A DNA stretch of 49,221 nucleotides from Firmicutes bacterium CAG:555 (lineage in GTDB: Bacteria; Bacillota; Clostridia; Oscillospirales; Oscillospiraceae): assembly GCA_000431075.1 (NCBI GenBank), contig HF986899.1, forward strand, positions 1 to 49,221, written 5' to 3'. The notes below the pieces were generated by a model that saw only the letters and a program-made list of their open reading frames with translations, made no database searches and was not told where the DNA came from. Position 1 is the stretch's first letter. Each line of letters starts with the position of its first letter. Shown here in pieces: positions 1 through 8,055 of the stretch. The translations under genes and the position numbers were made by a program.

Positions 1-62
1 AAAACCGATAGTGTTCGGCTCCCGTCAACTTATCTGAACGAAAAATAACTCGCTCAAAACTG
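1..62 (-). repeat. Family B repeat, terminal fragment
   Basis: Bases 1-28 are the reverse complement of the left end of the family B element seen at 17350, including the terminal inverted repeat, so an inverted copy probably runs off the window's left edge. Bases 33-62 match another internal family B segment (TCGCTCAAAACT) also found near 17473, 42450 and 47740. The rest up to the promoter at 165 holds nothing I recognise. Confidence 0.55.
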
Positions 63-164
63 CTGGCGCACCCTGAAAAGTCTTAGTGCGTCCTGCTAAA
101 TGACGAATGTCCGTTTTCAGGGCGATTTATCCTTATCTGAATCCGCCCAATTCGTCTCGTTTTA

Positions 165-193
165 TTGACAATGTTCGGGGCTTGTTTTATTAT
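165..193 (+). promoter_or_regulatory. Sigma-A promoter for the transketolase operon
   Basis: TTGACA at 165-170 and TATTAT at 188-193 are separated by 17 bases, which is close to the sigma-A consensus. The predicted transcription start lies about 30 bases before the ATG at 231, with a GGAGG ribosome binding site at about 217. Confidence 0.75.
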
Positions 194-230
194 TTAGTAG
201 AAGTAAAAAATATTACGGAGGAACAAAACC

Positions 231-1064
231 ATGGCTTTATCTGACGAGCGCTATGCCGAGCTCAACGAGCTTTGCAGACGCTTCAGGATCGATGTTCTGA
301 CTGCAATCCACGCTGCCCAATCCGGTCACCCGGGCGGCTCGCTGTCCTGCTGCGAGATACTCACCTATCTGTATCAGGAGCACATGAACATCGACGCAAA
401 CGATGCGCACAATCCCGACCGTGACAGGCTCGTGCTCTCAAAGGGTCACGCTGCCCCCATGCTCTACCGCAATCTTGCGGAAAAGGGCTTCTTCCCCGTC
501 TCCGAGATGGCGACGCTGCGCCGCATGGGCGGCCTTGCCGGTCACCCGAATATGCACACCCCCGGCGTTGAAATGCCCGGCGGACCGCTCGGTCAGGGCT
601 TCCCGGCCGCTCAGGGCATGGCAATGGCGCTCAAGCTCAATAACTCCCCGGCAAAGGTCTATGCCGTCCTCGGCGACGGCGAGCTCAACGAGGGCGTTAT
701 CTGGGAGACCGCAATGAGCGCCGCAAAGTTTAAGCTGGATAACCTCATCGCGATCGTCGACTACAACAAGGTGCAGCTCGACGGCACGACCGACGACATT
801 ATGCCTTTGGGCGACCTTGCCGCAAAGTGGGAGGCCTTCGGCTGGACGGTGCTCGAGTGCGACGGCCACGATCTTGAGGCGCTGGACTTCTGCGTTTCCG
901 TCGCCGACGGCGCAGTAGGCGCACCGACGGTCATTATCGCAAACACGATAAAGGGCAAGGGCGTGTCCTTCATGGAGGGCAAAAACACATGGCACGGCAA
1001 GGCGATAGACGACGAAAGCTTTGCAAAGGCCATGGAGGAACTCGGAGGTGCAGCAAATGTCTAA
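231..1064 (+). CDS. Transketolase, N-terminal (TPP-binding) subunit
   Basis: This 277-residue protein is the thiamine-diphosphate-binding half of transketolase, which moves two-carbon ketol units between sugar phosphates in the non-oxidative pentose phosphate pathway. The TPP motif is visible as GDG at residues 148-150 with the closing Asn at 179, and the SGHPGGSLS motif at 31-39 and KGH at 71-73 are typical. Many Firmicutes and archaea encode transketolase as two polypeptides; the C-terminal half follows with an 8-base overlap, so the two should be co-translated and form one enzyme. The start has a clear GGAGG site and a consensus promoter upstream. Confidence 0.95.
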   Translation: MALSDERYAELNELCRRFRIDVLTAIHAAQSGHPGGSLSCCEILTYLYQEHMNIDANDAHNPDRDRLVLSKGHAAPMLYRNLAEKGFFPVSEMATLRRMGGLAGHPNMHTPGVEMPGGPLGQGFPAAQGMAMALKLNNSPAKVYAVLGDGELNEGVIWETAMSAAKFKLDNLIAIVDYNKVQLDGTTDDIMPLGDLAAKWEAFGWTVLECDGHDLEALDFCVSVADGAVGAPTVIIANTIKGKGVSFMEGKNTWHGKAIDDESFAKAMEELGGAANV

Positions 1065-1992
1065 GCAGATAAGAGAGGTCTACGGCTCGGTTCTGGCCGA
1101 GCTGGGTGACACTAACGAAAATATAGTTGTTCTCGATGCCGACCTTTCCGGCTCGACCAAGAGTGCGCTTTTCGGCAAGGCGCATCCCGAGCGCTTCTTC
1201 AACATGGGCATCGCCGAGCAGAACATGGTCGCAACCGCTGCGGGCATGTCCACCGTCGGCAAGATACCCTTTGTAAACACCTTCACCGTTTTCCTCACCT
1301 CGCTGGGTCTGCTGTCTGCCCGTGACCAGATATGCTATGCGAACCTGAATGTCAAGTTCGGCGGCGCATACTGCGGCATGAGCGACGCACTCGACGGCGC
1401 CAGCCACCACGCTACCGAGGATATCGCAATCATGAGGGCGCTTCCGAACATGAAGGTCATCGTTCCCGCCGATGCGGCCGCCACCCGCTGGGCGACCAGG
1501 TACGCCGCCGAGACCTACGGCCCGATGTACCTGCGCCTGTCCCGTGATGTCTATCCCGACCTGTACGCCGAGGATCAGAAGTTCGAGCTCGGCAAGGGCA
1601 CAGTCGTCCGTGAGGGCAGCGATGTCACCGTCATCGCCTGCGGCCTTTTGGTACACAAGGCGATAGAGGCTGCCGAGATGCTGGCGGAAAAGGGCGTTTC
1701 CGTCCGTGTAGTCGATATGTATTCCGTTAAGCCCATCGACCGTGAGCTTATCATGTGCTGCGCCGAGGAGACCGGCGCCATCGTCACTGCCGAGGAGCAC
1801 AATATCTACGGCGGCCTTGGCAGCGCAGTGTCCGAGGTTCTGGCAAACGAAGGCGCAGGCGTGCCCGTCGAGTTTGTCGGCATCCACGACACCTTTACCG
1901 AGTCTGCCCCCTACAAGGAGCTGCTCGCCAAGTACGGCGTTGACGCAAACGCCGTTGCAAGGGCTGTCGAAAAGGTCATGGAGAGAAAATAA
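1057..1992 (+). CDS. Transketolase, C-terminal subunit
   Basis: This 311-residue protein carries the pyrimidine-binding and C-terminal domains of transketolase. The segment around residues 49-58 (FNMGIAEQNM) holds the Glu that activates TPP in this family. The ATG at 1057 was chosen because GGAGGT sits at 1044-1049 and the protein then begins like its relatives; an upstream in-frame TTG at 1021 has no comparable site. Its start overlaps the stop of the N-terminal subunit gene, consistent with translational coupling and equal amounts of the two halves. The same fold occurs in Dxs and pyruvate dehydrogenase E1-beta, but the pairing favours transketolase. Confidence 0.94.
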   Translation: MSKQIREVYGSVLAELGDTNENIVVLDADLSGSTKSALFGKAHPERFFNMGIAEQNMVATAAGMSTVGKIPFVNTFTVFLTSLGLLSARDQICYANLNVKFGGAYCGMSDALDGASHHATEDIAIMRALPNMKVIVPADAAATRWATRYAAETYGPMYLRLSRDVYPDLYAEDQKFELGKGTVVREGSDVTVIACGLLVHKAIEAAEMLAEKGVSVRVVDMYSVKPIDRELIMCCAEETGAIVTAEEHNIYGGLGSAVSEVLANEGAGVPVEFVGIHDTFTESAPYKELLAKYGVDANAVARAVEKVMERK

Positions 1993-2023
1993 AGAGAAGT
2001 AATTTTGGGAGAAAGGCGAGATA

Positions 2024-3100
2024 ATGGAAAAATTCTTCGCCCCCGGCCGCACCGAGCTTGCAGGCAACCACACCGACCACCAAAAGGGTCGGGTGCTTGC
2101 CTCGGCGGTCGATAAGGGCATTCATGCCGAGGTTGAGCCGAACTTTGACAACATCGTGAGAATTCACTCCGAGGGCTTTGAGGATATGGAGATAAACCTC
2201 TTTGACCTCGATGTCCACCCCGAGGAATTCGGCTCGTCGACGGCTCTCGTGCGAGGCGTCGCATCGGCGATGTTCGACCTCGATGCCCGCTTCGGCGGCT
2301 TTAATGCCGTTTTGCGCAGCGACTTAAGCTCCGGCTCGGGGCTGAGCTCCTCGGCGGCGTTCGCCGTGCTCGTCGCACGCATTTTCAACGGCCTGTACAA
2401 CAACAATGAGCTCGAGCCCAAGGCCATTGCGCAGCTTGCACAGCAGGCGGAAAACCTGCACTTCGGCAAGCCCTGCGGCATGATGGATCAGCTCGCCTGC
2501 GCCCTCGGCAAGACCGTGTATGTCGATTTTCTCACCGGCGATATCCAGCCCGTGAGCGCCGACTTCGGCCGCATGGGGCTCACGCTCTGCCTGACCGACA
2601 CCGGCGGCAGCCACGCCGGACTCGACACGAGCTACGCCCGCATACCCGCCGACATGCGCTATATAGCAAGCTTCTTCGGCAAGGAGGTTTTAGGGCAGGT
2701 CGATCCCGCCGAGTTCTTCTCAAAAAAGTGGGACACGACCGACCGTCCCGTGCGCCGTGCAAAGCATTTCTTCGACGAAAACGAGCGTGTGCCGAAGATG
2801 CGTGATGCGCTCATTGCCGGCAACGGCGAGGAGTATATGCGCCTTATGAACGAGTCCGGCCGCTCGTCGGAAAAGCTGCTGACGAATATCGTAACCAGCG
2901 TCACCGATGACCGCAAGCTCGAAAACGGCCTTGAGCTGAGCGCCAAGCTGCTTGACGGCGTCGGCGCATGGCGTGTCCACGGCGGCGGCTTTGCAGGCTG
3001 CGTGCAGGCGCTCATGCCCGACGACTATTTCGCCCACTACAAAACCGAGATGGAAAGGAGCTTCGGCAAAGGCTCGTGCCGTGAGCTGAAGCTGAACTGA
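2024..3100 (+). CDS. Galactokinase-like GHMP kinase
   Basis: This 358-residue GHMP-family small-molecule kinase most resembles galactokinase, which phosphorylates galactose at C1 in the Leloir pathway. Motif 1 is APGRTELAGNHTDHQKG at residues 6-22, motif 2 is GSGLSSSAA at 104-112, and the C-terminal GGGFAGC completes the fold. The usual galactokinase signature reads GEHTDY; here the sugar-contacting Glu is Asn, while the following His and Asp remain. This may be a clostridial subfamily or a kinase with another sugar substrate. No galT or galE is present nearby. It lies 31 bases after transketolase with an AGAAAGGCGAG site, so it is probably in the same operon. Confidence 0.8.
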   Translation: MEKFFAPGRTELAGNHTDHQKGRVLASAVDKGIHAEVEPNFDNIVRIHSEGFEDMEINLFDLDVHPEEFGSSTALVRGVASAMFDLDARFGGFNAVLRSDLSSGSGLSSSAAFAVLVARIFNGLYNNNELEPKAIAQLAQQAENLHFGKPCGMMDQLACALGKTVYVDFLTGDIQPVSADFGRMGLTLCLTDTGGSHAGLDTSYARIPADMRYIASFFGKEVLGQVDPAEFFSKKWDTTDRPVRRAKHFFDENERVPKMRDALIAGNGEEYMRLMNESGRSSEKLLTNIVTSVTDDRKLENGLELSAKLLDGVGAWRVHGGGFAGCVQALMPDDYFAHYKTEMERSFGKGSCRELKLN

Positions 3101-3101
3101 T

Positions 3102-3893
3102 ATGGATACTATCATCAAAAGTGCACAGCTGATGACCGTGCTCAAGGCGATAGGCCTGTTTGTAGTCTGCTATATCGCCATCAAGATCCTGCGCAAGGCG
3201 ATTGACAAAATTCTCGACAAGAGCAAGCATCTCGACCCGAGCCTGAAGACCTTTTTCGCCAGCGCCGTGAATGTCCTGCTGTGGGCGATAGCGGTCATGA
3301 TCGTCGCATCTGCTCTCGGCATCAACATCACGAGCTTGGTTGCAATACTGTCGGTCGCCGGTGTTGCGCTCTCGCTTGCGCTGCAGGGGCTGCTGGCCAA
3401 TGTGTTCTCCGGCATCACGCTGCTTGCGTCCCGCCCCATCGCCGTCGGCAATTTTGTCGAGATCGGCGGTCAGAGCGGCACCGTGCGCTCGATCGGGCTT
3501 TTCTACACCTGCCTTGCAACGCCCGATAACAAGATAATCTATGTCCCGAACGGCGATATCACCGGCAGCAAGATAATAAATTACAGCACCGAGCCCGTGC
3601 GGCGGGTTGATCTCAATGTCGGCACATCCTACGATTGCCCGACCGAGACCGTCCGTGCGGCGATATTAGAGGCGGTCGCAAATACCGACAAGGTGCTCAA
3701 TGACCCCGCCCCGTTCGTCGCACTTGCAGCGTACAACGCCAGCAACATCGAGTACACCGTCCGTGTCTGGTGCAATACCGAGGATTATTGGGATGTCCAC
3801 TTCGCCTTAAACGAGAACATCCGCACCTGCTTCGACCGCCACGGCGTCGAAATGAGCTACGAACATTTGAATGTACACATAATGAAAGACTGA
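3102..3893 (+). CDS. MscS-family small-conductance mechanosensitive channel
   Basis: This 263-residue membrane protein has the core MscS architecture. Hydrophobic segments lie at about residues 14-30 and 55-73, then the pore helix at about 77-108 rich in Gly and Ala (GVALSLALQG), followed by the conserved beta domain (RPIAVGNFVEIGG, IIYVPNGDI). Such channels open under membrane tension to release solutes on osmotic downshock. The start codon is two bases after the galactokinase stop with no clear separate ribosome site, so translation is probably coupled. It is the last gene of the operon and is followed by a strong terminator. Confidence 0.92.
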   Translation: MDTIIKSAQLMTVLKAIGLFVVCYIAIKILRKAIDKILDKSKHLDPSLKTFFASAVNVLLWAIAVMIVASALGINITSLVAILSVAGVALSLALQGLLANVFSGITLLASRPIAVGNFVEIGGQSGTVRSIGLFYTCLATPDNKIIYVPNGDITGSKIINYSTEPVRRVDLNVGTSYDCPTETVRAAILEAVANTDKVLNDPAPFVALAAYNASNIEYTVRVWCNTEDYWDVHFALNENIRTCFDRHGVEMSYEHLNVHIMKD

Positions 3894-3921
3894 AAAAGCG
3901 ACCCTCCCGGGTCGCTTTTTT
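3893..3921 (+). terminator. Intrinsic terminator after mscS
   Basis: AAAAGCGACCC pairs with GGGTCGCTTTT across a four-base loop and is followed by a T run. It overlaps the end of the mscS stop codon. Confidence 0.85.
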
Positions 3922-4110
3922 CAATACGGATTTAGGCTTCTGGGTATCGTTTTTGCGTCAGCCCGACCGGGGGGTGCATACTAAAGTTTAGTCTGTACAT
4001 CAACCTATCGGCTTTTCAATACGCATCAAAACACATGCTATTCTTTACTGCCTCAGCCCGACCGGTGGGTGCGTGCTGAACTTTAGTCTGTCCATCAACC
4101 TGTCGGTGCA
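3919..4110 (+). repeat. Family A repeats, two tandem copies (A1, A2)
   Basis: Two direct copies, about 3919-4012 and 4014-4110, each begin TTCAATACG and contain CAGCCCGACCGG, a variant of CTAAAGTTTAGTCTG, and end CATCAACCTRTCGG. CCGACCGGT near the middle can pair with ACCTGTCGG near the end, giving a long stem-loop. Other copies occur at 6762, 25835, 26074, 43135 (inverted) and 45858. No ORF is evident inside. Confidence 0.8.
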
Positions 4111-4111
4111 A

Positions 4112-4141
4112 AGCAAAAGACCGGCTGTTGAGCCGGTCTTT
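4112..4141 (-). terminator. Intrinsic terminator for the PutP-type symporter gene
   Basis: AAAGACCGGCT and AGCCGGTCTTT form a perfect 11-bp stem with a GTTG loop. Read on the minus strand it lies just after the symporter stop and ends in a T-rich tail. Confidence 0.8.
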
Positions 4142-4156
4142 CCGATTTGCAATTGC

Positions 4157-5665
4157 TTATTCGCCGAAGTCGGGGGCGGAGGCCATGTCGAATATGTCGG
4201 TGACTTCCTTGGAGGGGGCCTTGGTTGCGAGGGTCGCAACGACGGCTGCGATCATTCCGCAGATGAAGCCCGGGACTATCTCATAAATGCCGGTCGAAGA
4301 CAGGCACATGAGCCACACGATATCGACCACTGCGCCGACAACAACGCCGACACATGCGCCCGTGTAGTTGAACCTTCTCCAGAACAGCGACAGCAGGATG
4401 ACGGGGCCGAAGGCCGAGCCGAAGATGCCCCATGCGTTCTCGACCATGTTCATGAGCGCCTGTGCGCCTGCACCCTTGGAGGAGGCAATGAAGTAGGCGA
4501 CGACGGAGATGACGACGACGGCGATCCTGCCGACCCAAAGGACCTCACGGTCGCTTGCGTTCTTGCGGATAAGGGGCTGATACAGGTCGGAGGTAAAGGA
4601 GCTGGACGCAACGAGCAGCTGCGAGTCAGCCGTGGAGATAGACGCTGCCATGATGGCGGCAAGCAGCAGACCTGCGATGCCTGCGGGGAAGAGACGGCGT
4701 GCCAGAACGATGAACACATTCTTCTGTGCGCCGACGGTCAGCAGCTCTTCTGCGACGATCATTCTTGCATAGTAGGCCATGAGGCAGGCCGCACCGATCG
4801 ACAGCACGACCCAAATGATGGCGACGATGGAGCTTTTCTTTATCATCGAGGGCTTCTCGATGGACATGAAGCGCACGATGATGTGGGGCATGCCGAAGTA
4901 GCCAAGACCCCAGCCGAGGCCGGAGACGATGTCCTTCCACGAGGCCGAGAACAGCCCTGCACCGAAGTCGCAGGTCACGACTGCGCCGGATGCGTCGGTG
5001 TACTGGTAAATGTTCTGAAGTGCGCTGACATCAAGCGTCTGGGTGGCTTTTATGATGATGGGAACGGCCAGCAGGGCAACGAGCATCAAAATGCCCTGGA
5101 AGAAGTCAGTCCAGCAGACGGCCTTGAAGCCGCCGAGGAAGGTGTAGCCGATGATGATGAGCGTGTAGATGAGCATTGCGGTACTCTGCGAGATGTTGGG
5201 GAACAGGCTCACGAACACGGAGGTGCCTGCGACCAGCGCCGAGGCGACATACACGGTGAAGGCAATGAGGAATATGATCGCACAGATGACCTGAAGGGTC
5301 TTTTTCTGCGAAACAAAGCGGTTTGTCAGGTACTGGGGAACGGTGATTGCGTCGTTTGCGGCAACGGACAGCTTGCGCAGCCTCTTTGCGCAGAAGATCC
5401 AGTTAGCCGCCGTGCCGAGTGCAAGGCCGATGCCTATCCAGATCTGGCCGAAGCCGAAAGCGAGGATCGAGCCGGGCAGACCCATGAGCAGCCACGCCGA
5501 CATATCCGACGCCTGAGCGCTCATTGCGGTGACCCACGGTCCCATGGAGCGGCCGCCGAGGAAGTAGTCGCTCTGGTTCTTGTTGCTGCCGTTGAAGAAG
5601 AAAATCAGACCGACGAAAAACAGGATAACGAAGTATCCGAGGAATACAATAATTTCTGCGTTCAT
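4157..5665 (-). CDS. putP: Sodium/proline symporter, PutP type
   Basis: This 502-residue protein matches the usual size of PutP, a sodium:solute symporter family member that imports proline with Na+. The stretch ASDMSAWLLMGLPG near residue 50 is the PutP signature region, and about 13 hydrophobic segments run through the protein. The ATG at 5665 is preceded by GAGAGG at the right distance; a longer frame reaching 5725 lacks a ribosome site and starts inside the promoter. It is transcribed divergently from a LysR gene that may control it. Substrate could be another small amino acid or osmolyte, but proline is the best guess. Confidence 0.9.
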   Translation of the reverse strand: MNAEIIVFLGYFVILFFVGLIFFFNGSNKNQSDYFLGGRSMGPWVTAMSAQASDMSAWLLMGLPGSILAFGFGQIWIGIGLALGTAANWIFCAKRLRKLSVAANDAITVPQYLTNRFVSQKKTLQVICAIIFLIAFTVYVASALVAGTSVFVSLFPNISQSTAMLIYTLIIIGYTFLGGFKAVCWTDFFQGILMLVALLAVPIIIKATQTLDVSALQNIYQYTDASGAVVTCDFGAGLFSASWKDIVSGLGWGLGYFGMPHIIVRFMSIEKPSMIKKSSIVAIIWVVLSIGAACLMAYYARMIVAEELLTVGAQKNVFIVLARRLFPAGIAGLLLAAIMAASISTADSQLLVASSSFTSDLYQPLIRKNASDREVLWVGRIAVVVISVVAYFIASSKGAGAQALMNMVENAWGIFGSAFGPVILLSLFWRRFNYTGACVGVVVGAVVDIVWLMCLSSTGIYEIVPGFICGMIAAVVATLATKAPSKEVTDIFDMASAPDFGE

Positions 5666-5696
5666 GTTGTGGACCTCTCTCGAAAAATATATTTGC

Positions 5697-5725
5697 ATTA
5701 TACAGACGCAAATTTGCCCCTGCAA
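5697..5725 (-). promoter_or_regulatory. Sigma-A promoter for putP
   Basis: On the minus strand TTGCAG (5725-5720) and TATAAT (5702-5697) are 17 bases apart. The start codon follows about 32 bases downstream. Confidence 0.7.
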
Positions 5726-5747
5726 GAGTGAATTTTTCGATTTTTCC

Positions 5748-5821
5748 TTGATTTTTTGATTTTTTGCGGTATATTATTATCGTGCTTAATATTTTTCATG
5801 TAAGCATGAACAAAATTCATG
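5748..5821 (+). promoter_or_regulatory. LysR promoter and candidate operator palindrome
   Basis: TTGATT (5748-5753) and TATATT (5770-5775) form a plausible promoter for the LysR gene. Downstream is a perfect inverted repeat, TTCATG (5795-5800), TAAG, CATGAA (5805-5810), then a third half-site TTCATG (5816-5821). This is a good candidate operator for the adjacent LysR protein, perhaps for autoregulation. Confidence 0.5.
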
Positions 5822-5841
5822 TATCGTAGAAAGGAGCGCCC

Positions 5842-6717
5842 ATGAGCATATCAAAATTCGAAACGCTGGCCAAGGTGTGCGAGTTAGGCAGCCTCACAAA
5901 GGCGGCGGAAGCGCTCGGCTGCACGCAGTCGGCGGTCAGCCACACGATAAATTCGCTCGAGGAGCAGTTCGGCTTTGCCATCCTCACCCGCTCGAGGGCG
6001 GGCGTGAAGTTAACGGACGACGGGCAGCGGATAATGCCGTCGGTGCGGGGTATGCTCAACTACTACGAGCAGCTCAACCAGACCGTGTCCGCCATCCGTG
6101 GGCTCGACTTCGGCACGGTGCGCATCGGTGCGTTCACCTCCGTTGCCGTCCACTGGCTGCCGGGCGTCATCAAGGAGTTTCAGCGGGACTATCCGAATGT
6201 GGATATAAAGCTATTAAACGGCGACTACCATGATGTCGAAAAGTGGCTGACCGAGGGCAGCGTAGATCTCGGCTTCGTGAATCTGCCGGCGAATCTCAAC
6301 TGCGAGTGCATAGCACTCATGGAGGACAGGCTGCTGGCGATCCTGCCGCCGGATCACAAATTTGCGTCCTACCCGAAGTTTCCGCTCGTCGAGTGCGAGA
6401 CCGAGGCGTTCATAACGCTGCTGGAGACCTCGAACCACGATGCAAACAAGGCGCTGAGTGCGGCAGGGATAAAGCCGAACATCAAGTTTTCGACAAAGGA
6501 CGACTATGCGATAATCGCCATGGTCGAGCAGGGGCTGGGCATCTCGATAATGCCGGAGCTGCTGCTGCGAGGCCGGCACGACAATGTTGCGGTCAAGGAG
6601 CTCGTGCCGCCGTCGAAGCGCACCATCGGCCTTGCCATCGGCGAGACGAGCAGCCAAAGCCCCGCCACGCGCAAATTTGCCGATTATATAATAAGGTGGG
6701 TAAAAGAGAAAAAATAA
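5842..6717 (+). CDS. LysR-family transcriptional regulator (divergent from putP)
   Basis: This 291-residue protein has an N-terminal winged helix-turn-helix (SLTKAAEALGCTQSAVSHTI, about residues 17-36) and a C-terminal periplasmic-binding-like effector domain from about residue 90. LysR proteins often activate a divergent gene in response to a small ligand, so the putP-type symporter on the other strand is the obvious candidate target. The ATG at 5842 follows GAAAGGAG. The intergenic palindrome TTCATG-N4-CATGAA is a likely binding site. The effector is not evident from sequence. Confidence 0.9.
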   Translation: MSISKFETLAKVCELGSLTKAAEALGCTQSAVSHTINSLEEQFGFAILTRSRAGVKLTDDGQRIMPSVRGMLNYYEQLNQTVSAIRGLDFGTVRIGAFTSVAVHWLPGVIKEFQRDYPNVDIKLLNGDYHDVEKWLTEGSVDLGFVNLPANLNCECIALMEDRLLAILPPDHKFASYPKFPLVECETEAFITLLETSNHDANKALSAAGIKPNIKFSTKDDYAIIAMVEQGLGISIMPELLLRGRHDNVAVKELVPPSKRTIGLAIGETSSQSPATRKFADYIIRWVKEKK

Positions 6718-6720
6718 GCC

Positions 6721-6752
6721 AAAACTCCGAACCGGACGGATCGGAGTTTTTT
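6721..6752 (+). terminator. Intrinsic terminator after the first LysR gene
   Basis: AAAACTCCGA and TCGGAGTTTT pair around a ten-base loop and end in a T run, immediately after the LysR stop. Confidence 0.8.
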
Positions 6753-6761
6753 CAGTTAAGC

Positions 6762-6857
6762 TTCAATACGCTTGTAAGCCTATGCTTATCGTTACTGCCG
6801 CAGCCCGACCGGTGAGGATGGATCAAAGCTGGGGCTGTCCATCAGCCAATCGGTGCA
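6762..6857 (+). repeat. Family A repeat (A3)
   Basis: This copy begins TTCAATACGC, has the conserved CAGCCCGACCGGTG and ends CATCAGCCAATCGGTG. Its middle part is more diverged than in other copies. It fills the gap between two converging LysR genes and abuts the stop codon of the second. Confidence 0.75.
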
Positions 6858-7811
6858 TCACAAAAATTTCGTATTCTCAGGCGGGATATATTCGTTTATC
6901 TCGATGGGGTAGCTTTGGGGGTGGATGCGTTCGTCCTCGATGGCATCGTGGACATAGTCGACGAACTGGTGGGCGATCTCGGAGAGCATGCGGCCCTTTG
7001 TCCAGACCAAATAATACTCTATCTGGCGGGCGGAGCCGGTGATGACCTTCGAGACAAGCAGGTCATTCGGCGTGTAGGTCGTCTGCGGGAAGATGCTGAT
7101 GCCGACATTGCGCTCAGTGAGTGCCACGGCATCGAGGTAGTTTGACATCTCGCACAGGATGTTCGGCTCGGCGTTTATCTCCCGAAACCAGCTGCGTATT
7201 GCGCTTATCCTCGACTTGCGGCTGGGCACGATGAGCGGCTCGTCGGCGAGATATTTCAGCGGCAGCGTGTCGCCCTCAAGCCGGGCAAGCGGGTGCTCCT
7301 TTGAGAACATCGCCACCCACGGCTCACGCCCGACGGCGAAGCTGTGCAGGTGCTCACTGTCATACGGCGCTGCGATGACGGCGATATCCAAAAGCCCCTC
7401 ACGCAGCCGGTCGAGGATATCGTCGCTGCTGCCGTTCCACAGACTGTACTGCACACGGGGGTACTCCTCCTTGAAGCCCGCTATCCAGCGAGACAGGTAA
7501 AACGGCGCACGACCCTCAACGCAGCCGATGGACAAAAGCCCCGACATTTCGCTTTGCAGGTCGCTTATCTCCTGTCGGGTCTTCTCGGCAATGTCGAGCA
7601 TCTGCACGGCCCGGCGGTATAAAAGCGTGCCGGCTTCCGTGAGCTGCAGGTAGCGCTTGCCCCGGATGAGCAGCTGAGCGCCCAGCTCCTCCTCGAGCGC
7701 CTTTATCTGATTGCTCAGCGGCGGCTGGCTCATATTCAGCCGCTCGGCAGCCCTCGTGATATTCAGCTCCTGCGCCACGACGACGAAGTATCTCAGTGTT
7801 CGAAGCTCCAT
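6858..7811 (-). CDS. LysR-family transcriptional regulator
   Basis: This 317-residue protein has a canonical N-terminal helix-turn-helix (NITRAAERLNMSQPPLSNQI, about residues 17-36) and a LysR substrate-binding domain. It is more like the LysR protein at 24138 than the one at 5842, sharing the YF-V-A-E-NITRAAE-L start. The ATG at 7811 follows GAGGTGATACTTA. It is divergent from the T-box/asnB operon about 530 bases away, but there is no sign that it controls it. Its target and ligand are unknown. Confidence 0.9.
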   Translation of the reverse strand: MELRTLRYFVVVAQELNITRAAERLNMSQPPLSNQIKALEEELGAQLLIRGKRYLQLTEAGTLLYRRAVQMLDIAEKTRQEISDLQSEMSGLLSIGCVEGRAPFYLSRWIAGFKEEYPRVQYSLWNGSSDDILDRLREGLLDIAVIAAPYDSEHLHSFAVGREPWVAMFSKEHPLARLEGDTLPLKYLADEPLIVPSRKSRISAIRSWFREINAEPNILCEMSNYLDAVALTERNVGISIFPQTTYTPNDLLVSKVITGSARQIEYYLVWTKGRMLSEIAHQFVDYVHDAIEDERIHPQSYPIEINEYIPPENTKFL

Positions 7812-7830
7812 TAAGTATCACCTCGGCGGT

Positions 7831-7859
7831 ATTATATCAAAAAGATATGATAAACGCAA
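7831..7859 (-). promoter_or_regulatory. Sigma-A promoter for the second LysR gene
   Basis: On the minus strand TTGCGT (7859-7854) and TATAAT (7836-7831) are 17 bases apart, about 20 bases before the start codon. Confidence 0.7.
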
Positions 7860-7872
7860 TGATATATGTATT

Positions 7873-7900
7873 TTGTTTATCAAAAAAGATGTGGTATTAT
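7873..7900 (+). promoter_or_regulatory. Candidate promoter of the T-box/asnB operon
   Basis: TTGTTT (7873-7878) and TATTAT (7895-7900) have a 16-base spacer and face the T-box leader. Just downstream GTTAGCAAAGGTTAAT and GTTAGCAAGGTTCAT form an 18-base-period direct repeat (7907-7940). An alternative start nearer the leader, from TTGACG at about 7950, is also possible. Confidence 0.45.
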
Positions 7901-7993
7901 GTCATCGTTAGCAAAGGTTAATTTGTTAGCAAGGTTCATTTTTTCTACCTATGTTTGACGAATAGTCAAAAGCCTTAAAAATTCATTTCTCTA

Positions 7994-8028
7994 TCCCGAA
8001 ACTGCCGCAGTATGCGGCAGTTTTGGGT
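7994..8028 (+). terminator. Terminator-like hairpin upstream of the T-box
   Basis: AAACTGCCGCA and TGCGGCAGTTT pair perfectly around a two- to four-base loop, followed by TGGGTTTT. It lies between the candidate promoter at 7873 and the T-box leader. It may end a short upstream transcript or be part of the leader. Confidence 0.5.
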
Positions 8029-8055
8029 TTTAGAAAGATGACATACGGAAAATGC

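Noticed and set aside
4073..5731. Long plus-strand frame of 552 codons opposite putP
   Set aside because: Its translation is Asp/Gly/His/Cys-rich and has no recognisable domain. It is the mirror of a well-conserved symporter on the other strand, an effect of high-GC codon use.
7899..7958. Short frame (MSSLAKVNLLARF...) that could be a leader peptide before the T-box
   Set aside because: There is no ribosome binding site, the start overlaps the -10 box, and the peptide has no run of Asn or Gln codons to suggest attenuation.
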